Part shown: positions 31,207 to 41,879 of the stretch, in pieces
Numbering within the stretch: position 1 is the first letter of the stretch
How the letters are laid out: each line of letters starts with the position of its first letter
NCBI GenBank assembly: GCA_023362775.1
Contig: JALMGJ010000019.1
Coordinates: 5,626,001-5,690,000, forward strand
Source: Charina bottae
Taxonomy: Eukaryota > Chordata > Lepidosauria > Squamata > Charinaidae
Length of the DNA: 64,000 nucleotides
Direction: 5' to 3'
Program-made: the position numbers and the translations under genes
Notes under the pieces: generated by a model
The model's input: the letters and a program-made list of their open reading frames with translations, nothing else
What the model was told of the DNA's origin: nothing
The model's database searches: none

Positions 31207-32606
31207 GAAAGTGGACTGTGTATACCATTCTGAAAGCTACTGGAACAATGTGGAAGACAACGAACAGTGGATGTATGTGCCAATGGGAACTAGTTTTGGG
31301 AGAGACTGGCAGTAATTGTAAAGTTTCCTGTTGCCTTACAGGGGATGTTTAGGTGTGACCTTGAAGCCTTTTATATTCAGAACTTTTAGTACACCACCAC
31401 CAATATTTATCCCAGATGCCATTATCTGCTTTTCATTACGCCAGACGTAACAGCTGCATTCAGACAACTTGTTTAACCTGTTCACTGAACTGACCCATTT
31501 TCTACGTTTGCACATCATAAATCAGGGAATTAGTAAATACACACCACCCACTAAAAACACCAGAAGGAAAACTAACTGAACATAAAACTTAAGCAGATAA
31601 GAAAGACAGCTGCTGGGTCCTTCACTGAGCTGTCCACTTTTTGATCACAACTTTGCAAAGCAGAGATTAAATAATGGCAGCAGTAACATGGAAGGTTTTG
31701 CACATCACATTCCTAGATGACAGTGAATGGCGGCATTTGTGATTTCATGTAAGTCCTACGCATGACCTCAGCATCACCTGGAAGTGGCCACTGTTAGAGA
31801 GATGGCGCTTAGTTAAATGGACCATTTCTCTGGATGCCTGAAGCAATTTTAAAACATTCTGCTCACCTAAAGAGAAAGTTCCACCCTTGAATAAAACCTC
31901 CTGGCAATATCCTCTTCACGTCCACACTTATTTGGTACATACGCCATAACTAAGCTGCGATCACAGGCATTGCCATTCAATAAGTTCGATCACCTTCTCC
32001 AGGTTAGTATCAGCTGTAAAACAACTTATTTTCCAGGTAGAGTGCTCCATTAGCCTTAAGTAGAATAGAATATATGATTCAAGGAAAACTACCCATAACA
32101 GGAGTATCTAAATCTCACTGAGAAATCACAGTGAACTGAGCAGTTTGCTTAAAATGCCTGAGCTGATTCACAACACTGCTGCAAAGAATACTCTCAGTGG
32201 GTGGAAAGGCGACAGTGCTCAGAAAGCGAAGAAGCTTAAGGACCTGGGCCTCCACATTTTTCAAAGGGTCAAAGGTGACATTATTTCATGTTATTAGCTA
32301 GGTCTACCAGATCTCAGCTGCAAACTTCAAATAGGTATGTAGAAATCATCTGGACGTTTGCAGCCAAATCTAGTAGCCTTCTCGTTAGTGTGATTTTCCA
32401 TGAAATTCCATGAGAAGCAAAATCTGAGGAACACTTTGGAATTTCCACATGGTGCAAAATCTGGGCAGGGTATAAAAAGAATTAAACATTGTTTTGGTCA
32501 TTCCCAGGCACATTCTCCCTACCCTCTACCTGAGACCCTGACATAAATAGTACTAATCCTTTTTTAGGTAAATACATAGGGCATATTTCCAGGTCCTGGG
32601 AAAGTC
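31207..32606. other. Unassigned DNA, 1.4 kb
   Basis: No recognised repeat or gene. Confidence 0.4.
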
Positions 32607-32611
32607 CCTGA

Positions 32612-32857
32612 TGTCAGCCCAACAAGATAGACCAGACTGAGAAAACAATTCCATACAGGTCAGGACTACCTTCACTGCATCAGATATAGTAAGATAATCT
32701 TGCAAGTCTTTATCTTCATGTAAACTAGGGAGGGCCCTGTCTCAGACGTTTTCTCAAATTATTTTCTTGGAATGGGCTCAAGCCCCTCTTATCTGACCAT
32801 TGCCTTGGTAACGGCTCTTCCTCCTGTCCTTCAAGGCCATTTCCTATGCCCTCTACA
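32612..32857 (-). mobile_element. Solo LTR, family A
   Basis: Starts TGTCAGCC and ends CTCTACA. Flanks CCTGA and TCTGA are a 4/5 target duplication. Shared with 63278-63539 in reverse: 'aatcttgcaagtctt', 'aaactagggaggg', 'cttatctgaccattgccttg' and 'caaggccatttcc'. Older than the 63-kb copy, judging from divergence. Confidence 0.78.
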
Positions 32858-32862
32858 TCTGA

Positions 32863-33605
32863 TTATGTTTATGTTATTTAAGATATTGATGCAAATGTGG
32901 CATTTTAACTCTTGACAATAATCTGCATTATTTTGACAAGATGAATGAACTATCACAACAGGGCTTTCACATCCTTAGTTCTCATTCTTTGTTGCTCTGC
33001 AACTACAGTGTAGCAAACTGAACCATAACCCACCTGCAGAATACAGGTCCCTGTTTACTCTTTAAGATGATCTCACTGGTTTGAACATAGTCCCTCTGAC
33101 TCTTCCAGAGCACTGTGGGATGAACGTGGGTGAAAAATAGCTTGCAACAAGCAAGATAGGAGAAATGATCAAGCAGATACATTATTTCCAGCTCTGAGAC
33201 AGTGAGATCAGAAGGAGAAAAAAAGGGGGGGGACTAATTATCTGGGTGACCTCCTTGTGGTCTGATTTGTATTGCCACTGCTTTGCTTTCTGGCTTGGCT
33301 TGGCTTGGTTTGGCTATGAGAATGCCAAGGAAGCAACTGAAGGAGAATTTTTGAGAAAAAGCCCCCTTGCCCAAATACATCTTCAGAGAGAAAATAAAGT
33401 GCTTGTTTGGCTATAAATCAATCAGATGCAATAAACACTCAATTGAGGGAGAAGATATTAGGCACATAAAATTACCCCCTCCCCAAATACACTGTCCCAG
33501 GGAAACTAAACTATCAGCTCATCCATAAAACATTCAGAATGCTGATAGCATGGGAAAAGGTACTAGGAGGTGAAGAGAGGTTCTGGAAAAGCAGGAAGAG
33601 TAAAT
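32863..33605. other. Unassigned DNA
   Basis: A short (GGCTT)n tract at 33291-33312, otherwise nothing recognised. Confidence 0.4.
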
Positions 33606-33613
33606 CCCTAAAA

Positions 33614-33885
33614 GAGCTTTCCAAACTTTTCATGTTGGCGACACACAGCAACGGCGGCGGTGGGGCGGCGGCGGCGGCGGTGTGGCCTGCGGTGTCCTGG
33701 TGTGTCGTGTGCAAACCCAGAAGCACTGATGGGAGGAACTGGAAGAAGTAGCACCCCCACCAATCAGTGCCGCTGATGCCGCCACCCATTTCCCCCCCCT
33801 CAGCACTTCCGGGTTTGCGCGTGACACGCCAGGACACCGCAGGAGACACAGTAGTGTGTCGCAACACACACTTTGGAATGCTATG
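33614..33885. mobile_element. Hairpin hAT MITE, GAGCTTTCCAAAC family
   Basis: The 8-bp duplication CCCTAAAA lies at 33606-33613 and 33886-33893. The ends resemble those of 44777 and 47112 ('gagctttccaaac' and 'cactttggaatgc'). Inside, 'gcggtgtcctggtgtgtcgt' with 'gcaaacccagaagc' (from 33690) pairs with 'cacttccgggtttgc' and 'gacacgccaggacaccgc' (to 33840), a stem of about 40 bp. A (GGC)n tract starts at 33652. No coding sequence. Confidence 0.9.
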
Positions 33886-34081
33886 CCCTAAAAAGACACT
33901 ATATTGATGAAAAACCTCATCTTTGCTCTTTCAAAATTCCCCATTACCTTTATATCCTGCCCCATTACCTCATAGGTACACCCTAATTCCCTCACTGACC
34001 TAATTTGATTTTCTATATCGAATCAAATACAGCAGGTTGGCTATAACCAGTGAAATATACCCACATGTATATTCTAATTTA

Positions 34082-34397
34082 GAGGGGTGCAATGGCTCAG
34101 TAGTTAAGATGCCAGGCTTGTTGATCGGAAAGTCGGTGGTTTGAGACCTGAGCGCCGCATGACGGAGTGAGCTCCCACACTTGCCCCAGCAATTGCCAAC
34201 CTAGCAATTCGAAAGCATGCAAATGCAAGTAGATAAATAGGTACCACTTTGGTGGGATGGTAACAGCGTTCTGCGTGCGTCATGCAGCCACATGACCGTG
34301 GAAGCATCTTTGGACAGCGCTGGCTCTTTGGCTAAGAAATGGAGATGAGCACCACCGCCTAGAGTCGGACACGACTGTGCAGGGGGGAAAAAAATAC
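34082..34397 (+). mobile_element. Sauria SINE, full length
   Basis: The tRNA-like head 'gcaatggctcagtagttaag' (A box) is followed by a degenerate B box near 34138-34148 ('ggtttgagacc'). The Sauria body follows ('cgaaagcatgcaaatgcaag', 'gtaccactttggtggga') and the BovB-like end 'agagtcggacacgactgtgc' plus A-rich tail. The 9-bp duplication TCTAATTTA lies at 34073-34081 and 34398-34406. Confidence 0.93.
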
Positions 34398-34406
34398 TCT
34401 AATTTA

Positions 34407-35839
34407 CATTATACCCTAATCACATGTATACTTGTATACATGTATAAGTTGCATAAAAAGTTACCATAACTTTTCTCTTTTGTGGCTTTTCTTTGCCTCC
34501 AGCATGGATCAATAAACCAATTTATGCTTCAGTGAAGGTGTACTGGTCTTAAACATGGCAATTTTTCTGTGTTTGATGTGCCTTGGGTACAGAGCTAGAT
34601 TATTGGGTTTTTAAGCCCATCATCACAGCTGGCTGTATAATATCTAGCTTCAGCATATTAAAATGAAACTTCCTATCACTGAGTATATTCCAAGCATGCC
34701 CAACGTTATTATAGAGCTCACATGGCCAAGGGGCAGATGGATGTGTGTTCCATAAGCACAAAAAATTCATATGCACAACAATGGGGTGTGAATGATTAGT
34801 ATTTAGGTGGTTGTATGCTTGGAAGGAAATGAGAGAGGGACAGAGGGAGGGAAAAGGAATTGAGAAGCTCTCCCAGCTATCAATGTATGCCGATATCTAC
34901 CTCTAAATTAATCATTAATATTATGATTATTTATTTGTAAATTAACAATTATGTAATGAATAACTAATCATTATGTCTCATTGTTAGATATATTAAGGAT
35001 GAAAGGTATTATGAACTTTGACCAAGGTGGACCATTGCCGTCCTGATTTTGCAGGTTATTAGCTTTGTTCCTGAACATTTCCCTAAAAGATACAGTCCTG
35101 TAACTGAAAATCTGTATTTGAAACTAACCTTTTTTTCCAGCCCTCCTCTTTCTTTCAAGAGCTTATATTGCAGAAACTGCAAATTTCCACTGGTTGAAAC
35201 TTGTAACAGCCAACCTCTTACACAGGCAGAAAACTTCAGTGTGATTTCCTTGTGGTTATTGATATTGGCAAGTCTTAAGAATAAATAGCTTCTATGACCC
35301 TACTCAAATGTATATATAAAGGCTTTTCATATACCTCTCACATGCTCCCCAGGTTTCAGGAAGTCATTTTTCAGATATCATTTTTTTAAAAAATGCTTAG
35401 AGTGCTATAGGTCACATAAGACATTCATAGAAGCAGCTGACTGGTATTGGTGCTTTGATGACTCAACAATAACCAAATGTTTCTATTACTTCTTCATCTA
35501 TCAAGCTGCACAAAATGGTTTGGAAGCCCCTTCCTATGCTGAGTGGTCTGGAAGTGGCAGAAAAGTACAAACTCCAAGATCACCGTTTTGACTCACAGGC
35601 AAGTTTTGCTATTCTTCAGCAAAACTAAGACAATGATAATTGAGAAAAAGAGATGGGCAAGTGACATCATATTATTGCGCAAATGATGTGAATTACACTG
35701 TTCATTTCAACTGCACAATGACATCATGACACACATGCTGTCACCATAGCTTATTAATGTCTTAATGTCTCTACTCACCACCCATCCAAAGAGCTGTGCT
35801 TGGGACTACCAATTCAACAAGTCACAGCGAGTACATGTT
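34407..35839. other. Unassigned DNA, 1.4 kb
   Basis: No recognised repeat or gene. The mariner 5' end may lie in the last 100-300 bp. Confidence 0.4.
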
Positions 35840-36176
35840 AGTGTGCTTTAAGCAATGCACTTTGATTGAATTTTTGACTGCTGAAGAAGTCCCTCCAATT
35901 GAAATTCAGCGCTGAAAGCAGGTTGTTTATGGTGATGTTGAGATGAGTACTCTATATTGCTGGGCCAAAAAAATTGTAAAGATGGTGAACTGGGAAGAGC
36001 TGACTTGCGTGAATAAGAACAAAGTGGCCAACTTGTGATAACAATAGATGAGTTTCACATGAGAAAAGCTGATGAACTTATTAAGGACAACTGACAGATC
36101 ACTCAAAGGGAAATTGCTATAAAGCTTGGTATTTCACAGGAATGTGTGGATGACATTTATGACGTTTTTCAGTAAC
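35840..36176 (+). pseudogene. mariner transposase N-terminal region, decayed
   Basis: Translates in pieces to 'CTLIEFLTAEEVPPIEIQR', 'VVYGDVEMSTLYCWAKKI' and 'REIAIKLGISQECVDDIY'. This is the order of the mariner DNA-binding domain: first helix-turn-helix, linker, then the second helix-turn-helix 'Q..IA..LGIS...V'. Stops and frameshifts interrupt it. The catalytic part lies beyond two nested insertions at 37021. Confidence 0.8.
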
Positions 36177-36434
36177 TGTAATGGGCTGTGAGAATATCCT
36201 TGGAAGAGCCGCAGCTAGGGCAAGAGTCAGCAAGAGATATCTCAGCCCAAAAAAGGAATGCGGGTGGAGAAAGCATCTCAAAAGGGACCCTCCCTAGTTC
36301 TCTGGAGAGTAAAGGCAAGGGAGGGGAGAAGTGCTTTCAGACTTGCAAGATTCTGTTACTGTAACCATACAATGAAGGTAGTATTAGTACACATGGTTTT
36401 GGTTTCCTGTCTGGACTACCATGAAGGGCTGACA
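36177..36434 (+). mobile_element. Solo LTR, family A, nested in mariner
   Basis: TGTAATGG...CTGACA, the same family as 63278-63539. Shared: 'gaccctccctagttc', 'ctttcagacttgcaaga' and 'ggtttcctgtctggactac'. No clear target duplication is left (GTAAC against ATGTC), so the borders have decayed or rearranged. Confidence 0.78.
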
Positions 36435-36549
36435 ATGTCAGAAGGTTTGTGGAAGATGGGATCTTCTCATGCTGATGGTAGAATTGAAATATATGAAATT
36501 TGCCACAATGGTCATGCTATGAGAATGAAGGTGAGAATTGTTTTCCACC

Positions 36550-37016
36550 TAGGCTGACCATATTTCTTTGAGACAGAAATGGGACATTGGGATGGCAAAA
36601 CGGGACGGGGTCTTATGTAATATTCCGTATTCATGAAAAAGACAGGGGTCCCTGCCCCCTGGTCCATGCGATTGGCTCCCACCTGCAAACCCTGCCCCCA
36701 GTCCACGCAATTGGCTCCCACCTGCAAACCCCGCCCCCCCGGTCCACATGATTGGCTCCCGCCTGCAAACCCTGCCCCCCGGTCCACCCTCCTCTCTGCC
36801 TCTCCGCCCTCCTTTGCCGCACTCTGATAGGCGGGAGGGCTTCCTCTTCTGGGCTGCCTCCAATTGGCAGTTCTGGCTCAGATCCTCATTCCGCACCATT
36901 CCTGCCGGGTTTAAAAAACGGGACAAAATTGAGATTTTTATCAAAATGACAGGATGGTTGAAAAATGCTAAAAAAACAGGACTGTCCCATTCAAAACGGG
37001 ATGTATGGTCAGCCTA
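36550..37016. mobile_element. hAT-like element, TAGGCTGACCATA family, nested in mariner
   Basis: TAGGCTGACCATA at the left and TATGGTCAGCCTA at the right, with a 7/8 duplication TTTCCACC/TTTCCACA. It is inverted relative to 24194 and longer because it holds three units with 'attggctccc' (CCAAT on the minus strand). The units are separated by 'cctgcaaaccccgccccc'-type GC boxes. The short frames across it are chance. Confidence 0.9.
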
Positions 37017-37630
37017 TTTCCACACTATTGTGGCAGCTGACAAAACATGGGCACATCATCATGACACAGAAAAAAAGGCATCAGTCCATGGAATATCAGA
37101 AAGCTTCCCCTGCAAAAATAAAATAATAAAATAAAATTCAAAATCAAGGCATTGCCAGGAAAACCCATGATTACAGTTTTTGGGATGCAGATGGTGCTAT
37201 TCCCATGGATTTTCTTGAAACTCAAAACTTTGAAACAATGACTAAGCAGGTTTTGGTAGCACAAGAAGAACATTTTACTGAAATATGACAAAACTAGGCT
37301 TCACACCTCACAAGCCTAGTGGATAGTTGTATCTCACTATCTTACCCCATTCACCATACAGTCCAGACTTGGTGCTATGTGACTCCCACCTTTTCCCAAA
37401 ATTGAAGGAATACCTGCAGGGGAATCTGTTTGGCTCAAATGAAAAAGTAGAAAGCACTGTCAGGACCTGGTTAAAGAGATTAAATGTGGAATTCTTTTGG
37501 GTCAGCTTTAACCATCCATCATTGGCAGTCTATTACTCCATCATTGGCAGAGGTGTGTAGCGAATGGTGGCGATTATGTGGAGAAGTAAATATAAGTCAC
37601 AAAAGAGCTCAATTCAAAAATTATTTTCCT
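37017..37630 (+). pseudogene. mariner transposase catalytic region, decayed
   Basis: 'AADKTWAHHHDTEKKASVHG' corresponds to the 'DETW' block with the first catalytic Asp. 'VFWDADGAIPMDF' with one frame change follows. 'LPHSPYSPDLVLCDSHLFPK' and 'LKEYLQGNLFGSNEKVESTV' match the 'PYSPDLxPxDxxLFPxLK' block, where the Asp after 'L' is the third catalytic residue of the mariner DD34D triad. Several stops. I could not find the terminal inverted repeats. Confidence 0.82.
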
Positions 37631-37789
37631 GCTTCATTTATCCCCATTTAAACTAATGTTATAGAGATGGAGGCATTGCTTTTCATACAAATTATACAAA
37701 TCTAAAATCTGATTCTTGACCTGGTTCATTTTTTAAAAAGGTGAGCTAACTGTTTTGAAGGATTATCTTGAAGCATACTAAATCCAATT

Positions 37790-38167
37790 TTTTTTATCCC
37801 GCCGTTTGAGGGAGATGGGCGGTGATATAAATTTAAATAATAAATAAATAATAAATTATTTTTATAAATAACTCAAGGCGGCGAACATACATAATACTCC
37901 TTCCTCCTATTTTCCCTAAAAAACAATCCTGTGAGGTGAGTTGGGCTGAGAGAGGGCGACTGGCCCAATGTCACCCAGTCAGCTTTCATGTCTAAGGCGG
38001 GACTAGAACTATCCGTCTCCTTGTTTGCCATTGGCTCCTTCCTAGGGCTGAGAGAGAGTGACTGTCCCAAGGTCACCCAGCCGGCTTTCATGCCTAAGGT
38101 GGGACTAGAACTCACAGACTCCTGGTTTCTAGCCCAGCACCTTAACCACTAGACCAAACTGGCTCTC
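37790..38167 (-). mobile_element. Dimeric tRNA SINE with LINE tail inserted in its 3' end
   Basis: In reverse it reads: head 'gccagtttggtctagtggtt' with B-box-like 'agttctagtcccacctta', then body 'aaagccggctgggtgacctt'. A second partial head and body follow, then the tail 'ccgccttgagttatttat'. The duplicated unit is about 100 bp. At 37804-37855 a (+) LINE end ('gggagatgggcggtgatata') splits the SINE tail. Confidence 0.82.
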
Positions 38168-38727
38168 ATACTCTCAAAATACTCTCAAAATGTTGCTGGA
38201 GGTTTCCTATGTTGGTATACCCTCTAAGTGACAGCCCAAATGCTTGTTAATTTTTATATTAATTGGAATGGAATGCATATTCAGTGTATTTTGTGAAATG
38301 CATATCACCATTTTTTGGTAATATATTACTGAAATCTGGAAAGGAAGAAAAAAGGAGTAGATTCTGTAATCTTTATTGTGCTATATATAGCATGCAAAAA
38401 TGCAGATATATTAATTTTGTTTATTTGTTAGATTATACAGTATTCCATCTGCCCTCAATGAGTTCAAGACAACCTAGATAGGACACCCTTTTCCATTTTC
38501 CTGTCAGGTAGGTTGAGCTGAAAAACAGATATCTGGTGAAGTGAGCTTCCATGGCTGAAAGTTATTGAGCTTGGGTGGCAAGATTTAATAATTCAAACTT
38601 GTGACATGATGCATTGAAGAGATATCTAATATCAGTCCAAGCATTAGTTCTTTTCCAATGAATCAGTGCAACTGTAGGTCTGCTGCTTTTAACTTTCCAT
38701 CCTACTTTGGATTTCAACTGCTAATAT
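38168..38727. other. Unassigned spacer
   Basis: Nothing recognised. Confidence 0.35.
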
Positions 38728-39082
38728 TTTTTTTCTTTTTTTAATTTTCTATCCCACCTTTATTATTATTTTTTAAATAAATAACTCAAGGCAGCGAACA
38801 TACCAAATACTGCTTCCTCCTCCTATTTTCCCCACAACAACAACCCTGTGAGGTGAGTTGGGCTGAGAGAGAGCGACTGGCCCAAGGTCACCCAGCCGGC
38901 TTTCATGACTAAGGCGGGAGTAGAACTCTCAGTCTCCTGGTTTCCCATTGGCTCCTTCCTAGGGCTGAGAGAGAGTGACTGGCCCAAAGTCACCTAGCTG
39001 GCTTATATGCCTAAGGCGGGACTGGAACTCTCAGTCTCCTGGTTTCTAGCTCGTTGCCTTAACCACTAGACCAAACCACTAT
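38728..39082 (-). mobile_element. Dimeric tRNA SINE
   Basis: Same structure as 37790-38167 without the LINE insertion. Two 'gggctgagagagag' plus 'gactggcccaa' plus 'cggctttcat'/'tggcttatat' blocks lie in tandem, then 'aaccactagaccaaac' at the head end. Confidence 0.85.
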
Positions 39083-40063
39083 CAATTTTGGTTTGCACCC
39101 AGCAAGACATGTCTGATCATTGCTCATAATATTCCTATTCAATGATTGACACATAAGGAATCTACTCATTAGGGCCTCAGGTATTCTAGCATCCAATTAT
39201 TGATACTTAGATCTTTACATTCCAAGAACAAGACACAAGAAAGACACTGCTACAAAGATTAATCCTGAAAAGATGAATCTTTGCTACATTTTCCAGAAGG
39301 GAAATACAGAATAAGAGGGTTGCTAACATATATTTAATGAGAGTATTCAAGCCCTTATCAGCAAAGCAGAGCTCTTCTTGGTAATATTCCTTCTCAAGAA
39401 GATCATATAGACAGATGACTGAAAAGAAAACATCCAAAGATCAAATGATTTCAGCCCTTCTGAACTAATTTCAGATGTTTCTGAATTACTCTGTACTGTC
39501 TTGTATCATGAATTTCTTTTTTCACATTAGTTGCATTTGATGTCTAAAATAACATAGTATATAGATTATTATTTGATTCATGTCAAATCTTGTACCTATT
39601 ACCCTACTGGCTTAACAGAGATATCTTTTCCCTTCCCGGGAATAAACTCCTTCCATAGCACAAACAATTGGGGGTAATTTTGTTCAAATATGAGGGGAAA
39701 GATTTTTGCCCTTGTAAGGCTGATCCTGAAACTAACTCATTTTTCAAATACATTGGTCATTTTGTTAATAACTGAGTTGGCCTAGATAGCAAAGTATCTT
39801 CATGAAATATCTAGAATGCAAAGAAATGTATTTGTCTTGCTGAGAAAGCAAGAAAAGCTGCATACTACTCCCCCCAAATTTGGGCCCAAAATATGATAAA
39901 AACCTTCAGCTTATCTCCAAGAACAGCAATGTTAAGACAGTCTTTCTTTCTAGAAAAAGAGTTTGTTAGGAGTCTTTCAATGCAACATGGTTATGGTGGT
40001 TTGCTTTCAAACATGAGGATCTGGCAACTTTCACATAAAGCAGTATAGTCACTGTCCTTCATA
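39083..40063. other. Unassigned DNA
   Basis: AT-rich, nothing recognised. Confidence 0.4.
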
Positions 40064-40071
40064 ATCTAGGT

Positions 40072-40378
40072 CAGGGTTTCTCAACCAGGGTTCCATGGAA
40101 CCCTTGGGTTCCATGAGAGGTCACTAAGGGTTCCCTGGGAGATCACAATTTATTTAAAAAAATATTTCAAATCTGGGCAACTTCACATTAAAGAGGTAAG
40201 TTTCATTCTTTATTTTTAGTTTAAGAACTCTGTTAATGCATATAGACAGGGCTACACATGAAATGAATATAATAATTTTGTAACTTCTGGCCTATATTTG
40301 AGCCTGAATGTGCAGGGGTTCCCCGAGGCCTGAAAGATATTTCAAGGGTTCCTCCATGTCAAAGGTTGAGAAAGGCTG
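40072..40378. mobile_element. Non-autonomous hAT element, CAGGGTTTCTCAACC ends
   Basis: CAGGGTTTCTCAACCAGGGTTCC at the left is shortened here to its first part, 'cagggtttctcaacc'. The right end is 'ggttgagaaaggctg'. Flanks ATCTAGGT and ATCTAGAT form a 7/8 duplication. Interior 'gggttccatgagaggtcact' and 'gggttcctccatgtc'. Related by its ends to 7680-7784 but with a different core. Confidence 0.88.
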
Positions 40379-40532
40379 ATCTAGATGTTGAAGTCCACAT
40401 AACATTCTTGCTTTTCACCAGAATGGAATGAAATTGACAGAAAAAGTAAACTATAATGAGTTGAGTGGGTGAAACGTTCCACATTTCATGGAAATAAGGA
40501 CATTTTTGACAGTAACAGCTGCTTGGCTAGGT

Positions 40533-40605
40533 CACTATTAAGGTGCCCAGAGTCTTTGGAGTTGGGGAGGGGGCTAAAAATTTAACAAATAAATAAAAGA
40601 TCAAG
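40533..40605 (+). mobile_element. Old LINE 3' tail
   Basis: 'aggtgcccagagtctttgga' and 'gggagggggctaaaaattta' with 'caaataaataaaag', a decayed TAAA-tailed LINE end. Confidence 0.5.
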
Positions 40606-41877
40606 CAAGAGTGCGGATAATGGAAAATGAACTTATTGCTTGACTTCAAGAGCTTGATGCACCAGACTGAACAATCCTAAAGCAATTATAATGACAGCAT
40701 ACATATATCAATCTTTTTTCACCTCCCACCAATCCAAAAGTTGTTGATTGTGGTGACTAGTCACAAGAGTCTCTCTGATTTGAGGACAGATCTGCCAGTC
40801 TTTGAATCTGGTACTGCCCTGCCCCATCAAGGCATTATGTAAGAAAGTGTCCAAAGGTACCATTTTAAAACAGCTTCCTCCATTTTGACAATCAGCAGTG
40901 CTTGACACCCTGTTTATTTCCAGCATGCTGAACTCAGTAACCAAATATAAAATGCAGATTTTTAACTGAAGACTGGACAAGTCAGTAATGCCTACCCTGT
41001 CTCAGTGTGTTTTTAAAAAACAAAACAAGAAACAAAAACATTCCAGTTCCCCTATTTCATATTGGTCAGGATTCATCATAACCCTGGAATATAATATCTA
41101 AGGAGGACAACGAAAGTTGTTCTACATGTACCATACAATTCGAAAGATTTACAAGTTACAGATGTGATGAAGGTCAACTGCTCAGTTTTTTTAAGTGTGA
41201 CCTTATGTGGATTTTATTGATTTCTATAGGTAACAGAGCACTAAATCATGTCTCAGACTGGGCTATTAAATCTCAGGTGATTGTGTTCCATCACCATTCA
41301 GGTGATTTACAATAATTGGAATCACAAAATAATAAATGAATTCTATAATAAATAAGCCATTACAATTCAGCAGCAAAGATGTTAAAATAAAAACAGCCAA
41401 GCTATCAATACACAGCATTCCATAATGCCTTCAAAGGTACTATATTTGGGCTGGAAAAAATCCACATGATCACTAGATGGCAGCAGAGGTAAATGCAGCT
41501 ATCTAGTGATGGTCTGTATTTTTGCAGCCCAATTATGGCAGCAACTTAACTAACTTAATCTCAGCTTGTGGTGATTTGTTGGACGCATCTATTACAACAG
41601 TTTCCTTGACATAAGACAGAAAGAGTTAAGGGTAGCCTACAACCCTGGGATTTTCAATTTTCCTTCCTTCAAGTTCTAGCAAGGAGTGCTTAGATTTTGA
41701 AATTAGTCCAGGTTAGCTACAGTAGATGCAAACTCCTGTTGAGAGCAATTTTTTTCCAAAAAAAAAATCCACCCTGTTCCAATTACCCAGAATTTAGGCC
41801 TGGTTTATATATGTATTGAAATGTGGCAGACTCCCTTGTCTCATGCATTACATACTGCTTACCTATATAGTTTTATA
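40606..41877. other. Unassigned DNA, 1.3 kb
   Basis: No recognised repeat or gene. Confidence 0.4.
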
Positions 41878-41879
41878 TA

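Noticed and set aside
36748..37134. 128-aa plus-strand frame
   Set aside because: Chance frame running from a hAT MITE into a mariner remnant.
35815..37640. Mariner terminal inverted repeats
   Set aside because: I looked for matching ends near 35500-35850 and 37560-37800 and found no convincing pair, so only the coding remains are annotated.
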